38,101 nt of DNA from CAZVEV01 sp964625865 (GTDB lineage: Bacteria > Planctomycetota > Phycisphaerae > SM23-33): contig CAZVEV010000021.1 of assembly GCA_964625865.1 (NCBI GenBank), positions 1-38,101 of the forward strand. The letters are read 5' to 3'. Below are positions 14,367 to 24,581 of this stretch, piece after piece. Under the pieces are notes generated by a model, which was not told the origin of the DNA, did no database searches, and saw only the letters and a list, made by a program, of their open reading frames with translations. Every line of letters begins with the position of its first letter. Positions within the stretch are counted from its first letter, which is position 1. Both the position numbers and the translations under genes were made by a program.

Positions 14367-16637
14367 TTAGTGGGCGGCCTTGGACATCTGTTCCGCAACT
14401 TTCAAGGCCATATTCCTGATCTTGTCCTCGCGACCGGCCAGGACCTTGTGTTCCTTGGTGATCTGCTCTTTGCCCATTTCGGGTTTGGGCTTGGCTTTCT
14501 CGTTGGCCAGAAGCGTCGTGCGCTTGTTGACGGTGATCTGCAGGCTGCGGAGCAGCTTCAGTTCGGCCACCGGAGGAACCAGCGGCTGCTTCTTGCCTCC
14601 GCCTCCGCCCCCGCCGCCTCCACCGCCGCCCCCGCCTTTCTTGCGGCGACGGGCCAGTTCCTTGCGCATTGCGTCGATCATTTCCTGGAGCGACCGCTCG
14701 ATTTCCTTCTGGACGCCCTGGGTGAAATCGCCGGCCTGAAGCTTGCCCAAGCGGTCCTTGACCGTTCGCAGGTCCTGCTGGACCTCCTTCAGGACGCTCG
14801 GGAAGACGATCGTCGTGCCTTCCTTGGCGAGCATCTTGCGGATCTTCTCGACCTCGTCAACCAGCTTGCCCTCGCCCTCGGACAGCTCGTTGCGGAGCGT
14901 CAGTTGCTCGGCGCGGGCGTAGCCCTTGTCGGTCTTGAGCTTGAACACCGCCGCCGTGCCGGCCGAGATGGTCTTCTGGGCCTTGAGGATCTTCTCCAGC
15001 AGGGCGTCGATCTTCGCCAACGCTTCGGCCTGGGCGATTTCCTCTTCTCGCTTCAGCTCGTCGGCCAACTCGTCCCGGGCCTTCTTCAACTCCTCGAGGG
15101 CCTTCTTCTGCTCGGCGTTGGCGCTTTCGCTCTTTCCCTGGCTCAGCGAGCTGGAGGCCTTGGACATCGACTGTGACGCCTTGGACATGCTCTGCTGCCC
15201 GGGCGTGGAGGGTTGGCCCTGCTGGGAACTCTGCATGTCCTTTGCGGCCTGGGACGCCTGCTTGGCCAGATCGTCCTGCTTCTTGGCCTGCGGGTCGGTG
15301 GGTTTGCGGGCCTCCTCGTCCATCCGCCTGCGGAGGTCAGCGAGTTCCTTGGCCTTCTTCTCAAGTTCCTTCAGGGCGTCGGCCTGGTCCTTCTTGGCGC
15401 CCTGCTTGTCCTGCCCGCCGAGCTTGTCGGAGGCCTTCGACATCGACTGGGAGGCCTTGGACATATCGCCCGCCTGCGACTGCTGTCCCGCCTGCTGGGC
15501 GGCCTTCTGGACGTCCTGGCCGAGTTGATCGGTCTTCTGCGCCAGGCCCGCCTGCTGCTTGGACATCTCGGCGGCCTTCGAACCTCTGGACATCTTCGAG
15601 ATGGCATCTGACAGGGCCTTGTCCGCCGCCTGGAGGTCGGCCAACGCCTGCTCCTGCGGCTTGGCGGCGCCGGCCTTGCTCGACCGCTTGAGGGCCTCGG
15701 CGGCCTTGCTCATCTCGCCCGCGGCCTGGGAAAGGGCCTTGGAGGCCTTCTCGGCCGCCTTGGCGTCGGCGCCGGCCTTGAACAACGCCTGGGCCAACCG
15801 CTTGTCGTCCTGGGCCTTCCCCGTGGTCTTGCTGACTTCGGAGGTCTTCTTGCCCAGGTCCTCCTGGGCCTTGGCCGGGACGCCGAGCTTGGCAATCGGG
15901 GTGGTGGGCGTGGCCTGCTGGATCTTGGTCTGCTGGGCAATCAGCTTGCGAACCTGGTTCCGCAGGTCGTTGAGTTTCTTGACGTTCGGGTCGGCCTGGC
16001 TCAACTCGCCCGTCTTGGTCATCAGGCCCTTCTGCTCCTTGATCAGGTCGCTGAGGCGCTCGCCCAGTTCGGCCATCGCCTTGTCGTTGGCGTCCCGATC
16101 CTTGGCGGACCGGCTTTGACGCTCAAGCTTCTCCTGCTCGCGGGTCATCGCGTCGATCTTCTCGAGCATGCGGCGCCAGTCGTCGCGGCGCTTCAGGCGG
16201 CTGTCGAGATCGCTGAGGCCGAACCGCAGGGTGTCCAGGACCTTCTTGAGGTCTTCGACGACCTTTCGTTTGGCGTCCAGGGCGGCGGTGGCCTCGTCCT
16301 TGTTCTTCAGGTGCCTGGTCACCGTTTCCATGCCCTGGGCGATCATGGCCTTTTGGGCCTGCCCGACCGCATCGCGGAGGATCTTGGCTGATTCGGCCTG
16401 CCTCTGACGTTCGGCTTCCGGCACGTCGGGGCGGATCGACGTCTTGTCGAACAGGTCGGCCAACTCGAGCATCTTCGTCTTGAGTTGGTCGAACTGCTCC
16501 TTGATGAAGTTCTCGCGAGCGATCAGTTCGCTGATTTCCTTCTGGGTGGGGGCCTTGGCTGACGTGACGACGGGGCCGAGTGTCAGCATGGCCACCGCGC
16601 AGGCGACCGCCGCGGTAATCTGGAATCGTCTGGTCAT
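14367..16637 (-). CDS. long exported coiled-coil protein with a poly-Gly tract
   Basis: This 756-residue protein starts at the ATG at 16637, which has AAAGGAG upstream and begins the signal peptide (MTRRFQITAAVACAVAMLTL, cleavage about TSA, residue 27). Almost all of the rest is heptad-rich, Lys/Glu/Ala-rich helix and predicted coiled coil. The middle has repeated SMSKASQSMSKAS and GEMSKAAEAL units. A basic stretch is followed by 14 consecutive glycines and then a second helical region. No enzyme motif. The upstream neighbour's stop lies 27 bases before the start, so the two are probably co-transcribed. A filamentous spacer or peptidoglycan-distance scaffold is plausible but not shown. Longer N-terminal starts would lack an ATG. 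Confidence 0.85.
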   Translation of the reverse strand: MTRRFQITAAVACAVAMLTLGPVVTSAKAPTQKEISELIARENFIKEQFDQLKTKMLELADLFDKTSIRPDVPEAERQRQAESAKILRDAVGQAQKAMIAQGMETVTRHLKNKDEATAALDAKRKVVEDLKKVLDTLRFGLSDLDSRLKRRDDWRRMLEKIDAMTREQEKLERQSRSAKDRDANDKAMAELGERLSDLIKEQKGLMTKTGELSQADPNVKKLNDLRNQVRKLIAQQTKIQQATPTTPIAKLGVPAKAQEDLGKKTSEVSKTTGKAQDDKRLAQALFKAGADAKAAEKASKALSQAAGEMSKAAEALKRSSKAGAAKPQEQALADLQAADKALSDAISKMSRGSKAAEMSKQQAGLAQKTDQLGQDVQKAAQQAGQQSQAGDMSKASQSMSKASDKLGGQDKQGAKKDQADALKELEKKAKELADLRRRMDEEARKPTDPQAKKQDDLAKQASQAAKDMQSSQQGQPSTPGQQSMSKASQSMSKASSSLSQGKSESANAEQKKALEELKKARDELADELKREEEIAQAEALAKIDALLEKILKAQKTISAGTAAVFKLKTDKGYARAEQLTLRNELSEGEGKLVDEVEKIRKMLAKEGTTIVFPSVLKEVQQDLRTVKDRLGKLQAGDFTQGVQKEIERSLQEMIDAMRKELARRRKKGGGGGGGGGGGGGGKKQPLVPPVAELKLLRSLQITVNKRTTLLANEKAKPKPEMGKEQITKEHKVLAGREDKIRNMALKVAEQMSKAAH

Positions 16638-16663
16638 GGCGATGCTCCTTTCATCGGCAGGCG

Positions 16664-19009
16664 TCAACTCCCGCCGTCTTTGGTCTTGTCCTTCTTGCCG
16701 TCTTTGTCCTTGTCCTTGTCGTCGAAGACCGATCCGGTCTGGGCGTCACTGTGTTTCTCGATGCCCTTGAGCTGGTCTTTCGACCAGTCGACGATCATGC
16801 CCCACCGGTTGATGATGTACTGACGCGTGGAGTCCTTCTCCATCTCCGTCAGGATACCGTTCATGGTGACCAGCACGGCGTCCTGGGCCGCGGTCATCGA
16901 GACGATCTGCTCGCCGAGGCGGTCGGCATCGCCCAGCATGGCGGCCCGTTCGAGGGCGGCCGAGATCTCGCCCAGCGGTCCGGGAAGGGCCTTGAGCGGC
17001 TCGATGATCTTGTTCCGAACGCTCTGGTGGGCCTCCTCGGTGCCCAGGCGGTTGAGCACCCGCGCTTCCAGGATGTTCGCCATGGCGTCGGCGACCTTGG
17101 TGCACTCGCGTGCGATGGCGCCCTGCTGTCTGGCCGCTCCGGCCAGCTTGAACTTCGCCGCCTCGACGCCGTCGTCGCCGGCCAGCAGCGTTCCCGCCGT
17201 CGCCGTCCCGTCGCGAACCGCTCGCTGAAGCGCGATGGCCTGGACGAACTCGAGGATGGCCGTCCGACCGGCCTCCACGAGCTTGCCTTCCAGCACGTCC
17301 CGTCGAACGATGCGGACGCCTACCGGCACGCTGCGCCCGATGTTGGGCCCGCCAAGAAACGCCGGCAGGGAGTCGTCGGCAGCGATCTCGATGGCCAGTT
17401 CGTCCCCGGCGACCAGGCCGTAGGACTTGAGGTCTATCTCGTGGGCGACCGACCGCTTCTTGACCACCGCCCGCTCGCCGGGCCTGCGCAGCGGCACGTG
17501 GACGGGCTCCAGCGTGCGCTTCTTGCCCTTGACCACCGCCATCAGCGCCTGTGCGGTCGCCAGGTTGTGGTCGTCCTCAAAGACGGTGTTCAAGGGGATA
17601 ATGGCCTCGGCGGTCGCCATGTCGCCGGCAATGGTGACGCGGCGCTTGGTCTTGACGTTCGGGCTTCGGTCCAGTTGGACGCTGATCTTCCGCTCGCCGC
17701 AGCCGGCCGGGTCGCTCGGATTGCCCTCCGTGTCAATCAGCATGAACTCCACTTCGTAGGTCAGGGCCCGTCGGCGGTCCTTCTTGCGGGTCGGGACGTC
17801 AAACTTGTGGGTCCACCGGACGATTCTCAGGGGGCCTCCGGTCTCCCGCGACGACAGTTCAACAGGACCGGGCGTGACGTCGGGGTCGCCCTTGCACGTC
17901 AGCTTGACCCGGGCGGCGGCCAGGTCCTTGGTGCCCGTGGCGGTCAGCGTCAACGTCGTGCCGGCCGGCACGGTTACCGTGCCCAGCGAGTCGCTGATCC
18001 GTGGGCCGTCCTCGTTGTCGCCGGCGTCCGCCTGCTCGTGCAGCAGGTACAGCGGATACGTGCCCCTGAACGTCATGTCGGCCAGGGCGGGGCGGTCAAT
18101 CAGGCTGACTTTGTGATGCGCCGTGTCCTTGCTTCGGGTCATGCGATGGTCGTCGCCCCCGACGACGTAGAAGCTGAACTCCTCGGTCACGCGGCGGAAC
18201 CGTATGGTGTAGTAGTCCCTGCCCGATTCGCTGACGCCGGCCAACTCGACCCGCTCCTCGCTCCAGCCGTCGTCGGACTCGTCAGCCAGCGAGGGGTAAT
18301 GGGCGTGCACGATCACGTGGTCGGGCGCCGAGGTGCTCTCGGCGTCGACGAGGATGGTGATCTCCAGTTCCGCGCCGCGAAGGACCCTGTGGACGGGCCC
18401 GCCCTCGATGCGGAGGTAGGTGTTCTGGGGATAGTCGACGTCGGCAAAGACGACGTTTCGTTGAAGCCATCGCGCCATCACCGTCGACTGCCACGCCGAA
18501 AAGCCTCCCAGCAGGCACACGGTGCACAGGGCGATCAGGGCCACCCGCTTGAGGTTCTCCCGCTCGACGATGCCGCCCAACTCGACGGGGGCCGCCATCG
18601 CGTTGGCCTGGCGGACGGTCTCGGCGACCATGGCGTGGCTTTCGTTGGGGGCGGCCCCGCCGGACCGAATGAACTGCAGGGCGCTGATCAGGCGGTCGCC
18701 CAGGGTCTTGTGTCGTCGTTCGATCAGCAGGGCCAGGTCCTCAGCGTCCATCGGGGCCAGCAGGGGCCCGAGCAGTTCGCGCCATGCGACCCAGGCGATG
18801 GCCGCCAGCGCCGTGCACGACATCGCGATCCGATACAACGGGTCTTCGGGCCTCAGCGTGTAGTCGATTCCGAGTGTGACGAACACCGCGCCGACCAGGG
18901 CAACGATCAGCCAGGCCAGCCCCTCGCCCGCAAGGCGCCCCCGCAACGACCGCCGCAGCGCCGCCAGCTTGGTGTGAATCTCCGTCGATACCGCAATGCC
19001 CTTTGCCAT
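16664..19009 (-). CDS. large membrane protein, DUF4175-like (tentative)
   Basis: A 781-residue protein with membrane segments near residues 32-49, 60-77 and 155-172. Between the second and third is a conserved-looking LALLIERRHKTLGDRLISAL stretch. After the third segment comes a large extracytoplasmic part rich in strands (residues about 180-560) and then helices. This layout resembles DUF4175-type membrane proteins found next to MoxR/VWA genes in planctomycetes, but I assign the family only tentatively. The tail is Lys/Asp-rich (KDKDKDGKKDKTKDGGS). GAAGGAA lies just before the ATG at 19009. Its stop is 27 bases upstream of the coiled-coil gene. Possible role: membrane anchor for the exported proteins encoded downstream. 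Confidence 0.85.
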   Translation of the reverse strand: MAKGIAVSTEIHTKLAALRRSLRGRLAGEGLAWLIVALVGAVFVTLGIDYTLRPEDPLYRIAMSCTALAAIAWVAWRELLGPLLAPMDAEDLALLIERRHKTLGDRLISALQFIRSGGAAPNESHAMVAETVRQANAMAAPVELGGIVERENLKRVALIALCTVCLLGGFSAWQSTVMARWLQRNVVFADVDYPQNTYLRIEGGPVHRVLRGAELEITILVDAESTSAPDHVIVHAHYPSLADESDDGWSEERVELAGVSESGRDYYTIRFRRVTEEFSFYVVGGDDHRMTRSKDTAHHKVSLIDRPALADMTFRGTYPLYLLHEQADAGDNEDGPRISDSLGTVTVPAGTTLTLTATGTKDLAAARVKLTCKGDPDVTPGPVELSSRETGGPLRIVRWTHKFDVPTRKKDRRRALTYEVEFMLIDTEGNPSDPAGCGERKISVQLDRSPNVKTKRRVTIAGDMATAEAIIPLNTVFEDDHNLATAQALMAVVKGKKRTLEPVHVPLRRPGERAVVKKRSVAHEIDLKSYGLVAGDELAIEIAADDSLPAFLGGPNIGRSVPVGVRIVRRDVLEGKLVEAGRTAILEFVQAIALQRAVRDGTATAGTLLAGDDGVEAAKFKLAGAARQQGAIARECTKVADAMANILEARVLNRLGTEEAHQSVRNKIIEPLKALPGPLGEISAALERAAMLGDADRLGEQIVSMTAAQDAVLVTMNGILTEMEKDSTRQYIINRWGMIVDWSKDQLKGIEKHSDAQTGSVFDDKDKDKDGKKDKTKDGGS

Positions 19010-19150
19010 GGTTTCCTTCTCACGGTCCGCGCCCGGGTTCCGACGCCGCAGGTGCGCGGCTCGAGGCCCGAGGGCGAACCATACTGTTTTTGACTTCCGG
19101 GGACCTCACCGGTTCCCGTTACTTCAACGAATCTCAAGCGACTCCACTTA

Positions 19151-21832
19151 TCACGCCATGTTGTGCTTCTTGCGGACGATCCACTCGACGGCCAGCAGGA
19201 GCACGATCAGCAGCAGGCTCAGGCGACAGTCCCACAGGGCCTTGGGGATCCGTCGGGCCTTGTGAAGCGTTCGCGACGGGACGATGTCCGCCAGCGTGTC
19301 GATTTCGTGGATCGGCAGGAAGTGGCTCGCCGGTTCGGCGGCCAGCGACTTCATGGTCTCTTCGTCGGCTTCCTTGCGTTCGTGTTCGGCCTGCGGGGGC
19401 TCGACGACGATCCGCTTGAGGACCTTGTCCGGCTCGTCGGTCCCGCCCGCGCCGGGCATCGTCTTGGGCATCAGGTCGTACTTGCCGGTCGGCGGGGCGT
19501 CGATGGTGATCTCGAAGTGGCCGTCCCTGCCCTCGACGGGCTTGAGTTTCAGTTCGCGAATGGGTCGGCCGCTCCGGACCGGATCCAGGAGCATCACGAA
19601 CTCCTCGGCATCCAGCGGCTTGTAGTCGTTGCTCGGATCGTACGCGTCGACCTCGACCTTGATGCGCTTGTCCGTGGTGAACGTCGTCCCGCCGGTGGTG
19701 ATCACCAGGTTCCGGGCGCTGGAGGTGGCGAGATACTCGACCATGTTGCCCCAGAACCGTCGGTGGAAGAACCCGTCGGCCACCGAACGCCACCGCCACG
19801 TCGCGTCCAGGCCCATGTAGGCCACGCGCCCGTGGCCGTAGGAATGGGTGGCCAGGACGGGCTCGGGCTCGTTGTCGACGGTTCGCCTGCTGGGGTTGGT
19901 GTTGACCAGCAGGACGCGGGCGGTCAGCTTGGCCTTAAGGACCGGGTGCGTCCAGAAGACGCCCGGCATCTGGTCCCACAGGGATTCGACGGACTCGCCC
20001 GACGTGCCCAGGCGCGTCAACTGGTGGTCCAGGCCGTACGGCGTGACCCGCACGGGCCAAGGCTCGGGACGCTGGCTTTCGATACGCTCGACGGCGCTGT
20101 CGGTATTCGCGGAGATCCTGACCGGCAGCATGGCCGCCAGCGGGCCGAAGATCTTGTCGCCCGGGAGCAGATGGTCGGTGTACTTGTTGCCCGCGATGTA
20201 GCACAGCCCCTTGCCGTGCGTGTGAACGTATGTCCGCAGGTTCTTGACGAACGTCTCGTCAAACCCCTCGGCGCCGGGCTTGGGGTCGTAGAGGATGACC
20301 AGGTCGTAGCCCGGATTCGGCGGCTCGGTCGAGCCGATGAGCTTGGTCAGCGTCTCGGGCAGACGGGGCAGTTTCATCCCCGTCGACGCGACCTGGTTGA
20401 TCTCCCTGGCCGCGTTCTGCTGCCAGACGCTCAGCCGGTACATGTCCGGCGTGCGGAGCAGGTAGTTTCGCAGGTACTGGAATTCCCACCCCGCATCGCC
20501 GCTGATCAGCAGGATGTGGACCCGCTTGTTGGTGACCAGGACGGCCTGGGTCATCGCGGCGTTGTCGTCGGCGTCTTCCTCGTCATCCTGCACGTCGACG
20601 ACGGCGCGGAAGACGTATCGTCCCAGGGCGAGTTTCTCCGACTGCTCGGGCGTGATCTTCAGCGTCAGGTCCTGCGTGGCGGTGTTCAGGTCCTCGTCGG
20701 TGTCCTTGTCCTTCGTGCCCGTCAGCGTCACGTCCGTCGAGACCTCCGCATCGGTCCACTTGGTCTGGTCGACCGGGCGACGCTGGAGGCGCACGGTAAC
20801 GGTCCGTCCGGCCAGCCCGTCGTGGGCGATCGTCCCCGACAGTTCGATCGCCATACCCGGCCTGATCTGCGTGGGACCTCGCAGGCTGACCATGCGCAGG
20901 CGCTTGATCCGCGCGCGGGCCTCGGGGTCGATGCTGCGCCCGACGCAGACGGGATAGAGGGGCACGTGTCGCTCGGCGGCGAGCGTCCTGGCCCCGGCCA
21001 GCCGGTCGGTCTCCGAGGTCGACTCACCGGTGATCTGCCCGTCGCTGATAACGACCAGCCCGGCAACCCGTCGTCCCTGGACGTGTCCCAGCGCGTCGAA
21101 GACCGCTTGCTCGAGGTCGGTGACGTGTCCGTCGGCGGTCAGGGCGTTCAGCGCCTCGGCCAGCCCCGCCGGCGGCTGGGCTTGGGCCGCACCGATCGTC
21201 TCGTCAGACACCACGTTGATGCTGCTCAGTTCCGTCGTGTAGTCGCCTGCGCGGTCCTTGGCGCCTGCGCGGGCGGTCGAGAACCGCATGACGATCAGCG
21301 GATGCTCCCGGGCCAGGCGGGCCAGCGCGCCGCCTCGCCGGGCCAGCAGGCGACGGACGATGTCCTTGCGGGATACGAGGTCCGGGTCCGTCTCGGACGG
21401 CGCGTCGCCTGCCGGCTGGGTGGCCGCCCCGGCGGGGTCCGGCGCCAGCAGCGTCCTCAGCGCCGCGGCCTGGTCGTCCGAGTATTCGTCCTGGAACGAC
21501 ATCGAGATGCTGTCATCTATGAGCACGACGAGATAGCTTCGCAGGGTCTGCTGTTCGCGGATGACGATGCCCGGCTGAAGAATCAGGATGATCGCCAGGG
21601 CGATCACGAGGATCCTGATCACCGCGAGGGTGGCTTTGGTTCGCACGGGCGCGTCGCCCTCGCGGCGGTAGCTGCGGATCGTCAGGAACGTCAGGGCCGC
21701 AAACAGAAGCACCAGGCCCACCAGGACGCCCTTGTTCTGGGCGTAATCGGCGACGAAGTCAATCCGCCAGTCCGAGACGCCGGAGATCCTGTCCCCGTCC
21801 GGACCCAGGAGCCATTCGATAATGCTGTTCAT
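19151..21832 (-). CDS. membrane protein with von Willebrand A domain and glutaminase-like C-terminal part
   Basis: An 893-residue protein. Membrane segments: about 35-53 and 69-90, and one near the C-terminus (LSLLLIVLLLAVEWIVRK). Just after the second segment comes a VWA MIDAS motif, DDSIS (106-110) in the D-x-S-x-S pattern, so metal-dependent adhesion to a partner is expected. A second region after about residue 430 contains VHILLISGDAGWEFQYLRNY and a YDLVILYDP strand, reminiscent of the glutamine-amidotransferase-like fold seen in this family, but no catalytic Cys was identified. It lies 60 bases downstream of the BatA/VWA gene. No strong ribosome site precedes the ATG at 21832. Confidence 0.88.
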   Translation of the reverse strand: MNSIIEWLLGPDGDRISGVSDWRIDFVADYAQNKGVLVGLVLLFAALTFLTIRSYRREGDAPVRTKATLAVIRILVIALAIILILQPGIVIREQQTLRSYLVVLIDDSISMSFQDEYSDDQAAALRTLLAPDPAGAATQPAGDAPSETDPDLVSRKDIVRRLLARRGGALARLAREHPLIVMRFSTARAGAKDRAGDYTTELSSINVVSDETIGAAQAQPPAGLAEALNALTADGHVTDLEQAVFDALGHVQGRRVAGLVVISDGQITGESTSETDRLAGARTLAAERHVPLYPVCVGRSIDPEARARIKRLRMVSLRGPTQIRPGMAIELSGTIAHDGLAGRTVTVRLQRRPVDQTKWTDAEVSTDVTLTGTKDKDTDEDLNTATQDLTLKITPEQSEKLALGRYVFRAVVDVQDDEEDADDNAAMTQAVLVTNKRVHILLISGDAGWEFQYLRNYLLRTPDMYRLSVWQQNAAREINQVASTGMKLPRLPETLTKLIGSTEPPNPGYDLVILYDPKPGAEGFDETFVKNLRTYVHTHGKGLCYIAGNKYTDHLLPGDKIFGPLAAMLPVRISANTDSAVERIESQRPEPWPVRVTPYGLDHQLTRLGTSGESVESLWDQMPGVFWTHPVLKAKLTARVLLVNTNPSRRTVDNEPEPVLATHSYGHGRVAYMGLDATWRWRSVADGFFHRRFWGNMVEYLATSSARNLVITTGGTTFTTDKRIKVEVDAYDPSNDYKPLDAEEFVMLLDPVRSGRPIRELKLKPVEGRDGHFEITIDAPPTGKYDLMPKTMPGAGGTDEPDKVLKRIVVEPPQAEHERKEADEETMKSLAAEPASHFLPIHEIDTLADIVPSRTLHKARRIPKALWDCRLSLLLIVLLLAVEWIVRKKHNMA

Positions 21833-21892
21833 ATTCGTGTGTCTCGTTGTCTGCGTCCGTCGGGCCGCGTCGGACCCGGCCGGGACGCTGTC

Positions 21893-24436
21893 CTATTTCT
21901 TCGTGTCGTAATGTCCAAACCGCTGGCCGAGAAAGGTCTCGACGGCCAGCAGGGCCAGCAGGGCGCCCATCGCCCACAGCCAGTATTCCCGCTTGTCGGT
22001 GGCGTCCGATACGTCGGCGGCACTGGCCCCGGCGCTGCGGTCCTTGTAGATGAACTGGTCGGTTCCGAACGCGTCGGCCAACGTGCTCTTGCCGTTGGCG
22101 ATGTGGGCGAGAGCGCCCTCGTCCGGGTCGGTGTTTCGTGCGAAGTAGACGGTCCGTGCGTCCCGGGCCTGGACGGTCAGTTCATAGATGCCGCTGCGAT
22201 CGGCCCGCTCGAATCGCAGTTCGCGCCCGTACAGTTCGCCCAGTCCCGCATCGAGCAGGGCCGCCAGTTCGGCGTGCAGCCTGCCGGCGGGCGTGTTCTG
22301 TCCGCGTGCGTCGTTCAGTCGGTCCCGTGCCGTCGTCAGGGCCTCTCGCATCGCGGCAAGGTCGTTGTCGGCCAGGGCCTGCGCCGCCGCCGCGCCGGCT
22401 TTGGCCAGGGCCTTGCTCGCCCCGGCGGCCTCGGCCCCGAGAGCAGCGATCCGCTCGGCGAGGTCCTTCAGTGCGGTCTTGGCCGACGGATTGAAGCCGT
22501 CGACGGGCGCCAGGGCCACTCGAGGCTGCCCCGGACTCTTGAGCGAGCCGCGCAGGCCCGCGTGCGTGGTGCTGAGTTGGTGAACGATCGGTGCGCCGAC
22601 CGGCTGGCCCGCCCGCCCGCTCTGTGTGCGGGCGATGTACTTCAGCGTGTCCTGGACGTGCGCGACGTAGGGGGCCGACTCCCGCGTCCAGTCGTGCCAC
22701 CGCTTGTTGCTCGCCGCCGTATAGACCATGACCACCGAGCCTTGCCCGAACGGCCTGATCGCTACGGCGGGGCTGGCCTTGGCGTCAGTGAACTTGGCGA
22801 GGATCCTGGCCGGCAGGATGTCACCGGCGGCGGGGGCCCCGGTGGTCTCGTCGGCGGGCGTGAAGGCCGTGAAGCGAATCAGCGACGCGAAGACCGCCCC
22901 CTCGCCGTGGAAGACCTTCATCGGTCCGTCCGCGTCGATCGAGCGGGGATTCAGGCGGACGTACTCGCCCGGCCTGACCGTCTCGCCGATGCGGAACGGG
23001 CTCAGGCCCAGCCCGCCGACGTGGAGCGGACCGTTGTAGAAGTCCAGGTCCACGTTGTCGCCGGTGTAGATTATCAGCCCGCCGCCGCCGCGGACGTATC
23101 GCTCGAGCTTCCGCAGGGTCGGGCAAACGTCCCGTCCGCCGCTGGGACTCGAGACCATGGGCAGTTCGCCCACGTCCAGGAGGGTCACCACGTCGTACCT
23201 CCCCAGGTCCTGCGATGCCAGGTCCTCAACGCCGATCACCTCAGGCACCACGCCCCAGTTGCCATTGCCGTTCGGGTCCAGCGCGTTGCGGTAGGGCCAC
23301 GACTCGCCCTCCTCCGGGTCCGCCTGGTCGGGGCGCCCGTCGACGACCAGGGCACGCAGCGCCGGGCGGATGTTCAGCACGATGTGCGCCGTGTTGTCGC
23401 CGGCCAACTCGTCGTCCGCCAGCGCCACGCTCAGGACGGCCGAGCCTGCACGGTTCGGCTTGATCTTGAAGATGAACAGCCCCGTCTTGCCGGGGGCGAT
23501 GTCCTCGACGGTCTGTTCGTCCAGGGAGGTCGCCTGGCCTTCGGCGGACCCTTCGGCGTCGCCGGCGCCCGCGTCGGGGGCGAATCGGACCTCGCCGGTC
23601 AGGCGGACGCGATTCGCCGCGGTGGGGGAGTTGTTCCGCACGATCACGCGGACGTGCATCTCGGTGTTGCGGATCGCGAAGCGGTCGAGCAATTCGACCG
23701 ACTCGACGGTCAGGTTGTTGTGCGCCCCGCGCCCGTAGTCCATGGTGACCAGTTCGGTCCCGGCGGCGGCCAGGGCCTTGATCTGCGTGCGAAGGGCCTG
23801 GCTGTCCTCCGGGCGCAGGTCGCCGCTGCGGAAGTCGCCCATCAGCCACAGACGCTTGGCGCCCTTCTCCTCGTCAAGCATGTCGGCGCCCTTGGCGAGC
23901 ATGTCGGCCAGCCCCACACGCTTGTCCGAAGGCTGACGCGACGAGAGGCGCCGGGCCAGGTCCTCGATGTCGATGTTCTCCACGTGGTCCAGGTCGAACA
24001 GCGGCTTGGCCGCCTGCGGCGACGAGGCCAGCACGATGGCGACCTTGCTGCTGGGGGGCAGGGCCTTGATCTGCTCGACCAGGTCAGCCGTCGCGGTGCG
24101 GAAGATGGCCTCCGAGGCGACCTGCTGGTCCATCGAGTACGTGTCGTCCAGCACGAAGACCGACGTGTGTGTGTCGGTCGAGCCGGGCAGGTCCGATTGC
24201 GTGAAGATCCGCGCGATCGCAATGGCCAGCGCCAGGATCGCCAGGCACCGCAACGCCAACAGGATCATCTCCTCGATCCGCAGGCGCCGCCGGTTGCGCC
24301 GGACCGAATCGAGCAGGAACTGCATCGCCGCCCACGGACGAATGCGGAACCGCCTGCGGTTCAGCAGGTGAATGATGACCGGCACGCTGACGCAGCCCAG
24401 TCCCAGCCAGAATATCGGTGCATGAATGAAAGGCAT
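21893..24436 (-). CDS. BatA-type membrane protein with VWA domain
   Basis: An 847-residue protein starting at ATG 24436, where the family's own N-terminus begins (MPFIHAPIFWLGLGCVSVPV then IIHLLNRRRFRIRPWAAMQF). This matches the BatA (aerotolerance regulator N-terminal) domain, a membrane-embedded piece with two helices near residues 5-25 and 57-77. A VWA domain follows, with a MIDAS variant DDTYS (97-101; D-x-T-x-S rather than D-x-S-x-S). The rest is a long extracytoplasmic segment with a C-terminal membrane helix (KREYWLWAMGALLALLAVET). In-frame sequence upstream of 24436 has no family match and is probably not translated. Neighbours DUF58 and MoxR fit the known Bat/MoxR partnership. Confidence 0.9.
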   Translation of the reverse strand: MPFIHAPIFWLGLGCVSVPVIIHLLNRRRFRIRPWAAMQFLLDSVRRNRRRLRIEEMILLALRCLAILALAIAIARIFTQSDLPGSTDTHTSVFVLDDTYSMDQQVASEAIFRTATADLVEQIKALPPSSKVAIVLASSPQAAKPLFDLDHVENIDIEDLARRLSSRQPSDKRVGLADMLAKGADMLDEEKGAKRLWLMGDFRSGDLRPEDSQALRTQIKALAAAGTELVTMDYGRGAHNNLTVESVELLDRFAIRNTEMHVRVIVRNNSPTAANRVRLTGEVRFAPDAGAGDAEGSAEGQATSLDEQTVEDIAPGKTGLFIFKIKPNRAGSAVLSVALADDELAGDNTAHIVLNIRPALRALVVDGRPDQADPEEGESWPYRNALDPNGNGNWGVVPEVIGVEDLASQDLGRYDVVTLLDVGELPMVSSPSGGRDVCPTLRKLERYVRGGGGLIIYTGDNVDLDFYNGPLHVGGLGLSPFRIGETVRPGEYVRLNPRSIDADGPMKVFHGEGAVFASLIRFTAFTPADETTGAPAAGDILPARILAKFTDAKASPAVAIRPFGQGSVVMVYTAASNKRWHDWTRESAPYVAHVQDTLKYIARTQSGRAGQPVGAPIVHQLSTTHAGLRGSLKSPGQPRVALAPVDGFNPSAKTALKDLAERIAALGAEAAGASKALAKAGAAAAQALADNDLAAMREALTTARDRLNDARGQNTPAGRLHAELAALLDAGLGELYGRELRFERADRSGIYELTVQARDARTVYFARNTDPDEGALAHIANGKSTLADAFGTDQFIYKDRSAGASAADVSDATDKREYWLWAMGALLALLAVETFLGQRFGHYDTKK

Positions 24437-24456
24437 GGCTAACTTTCGATTGCTTG

Positions 24457-24476
24457 CCCTGAGCTTTGTCGAAGGG
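24457..24476. repeat. short dispersed-type repeat between BatA and DUF58
   Basis: The 145-base gap holds CCCTGAGCTTTGTCGAAGGG, whose complement belongs to the CCTTCGACAAAGCTCAGGG type of sequence I associate with widely scattered intergenic repeats. It is followed by GATTGTCGA repeats. Function unknown; could be a processing or attenuation signal between the two genes. Confidence 0.45.
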
Positions 24477-24581
24477 CCGATTGTCGAGTTCTGATTGTCG
24501 ATGGGTGCGATCGCTCCACGTCGGCGCCATCCCGTGCGGCGGTCCGGTCGCACGTGGTCAATCGTGAATCGGCAATTCTCA

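Noticed and set aside
16751..19093. A 780-codon + strand open frame opposite the DUF4175-like gene
   Set aside because: Antisense shadow; no coherent secondary structure and no ribosome site.
19163..24442. A 1759-codon open frame on the + strand antisense to the two VWA genes
   Set aside because: Its frame mirrors the coding frames of the VWA and BatA genes in GC-rich DNA, where the antisense frame often stays open. The translation lacks any domain or signal, and the minus-strand proteins match known families.
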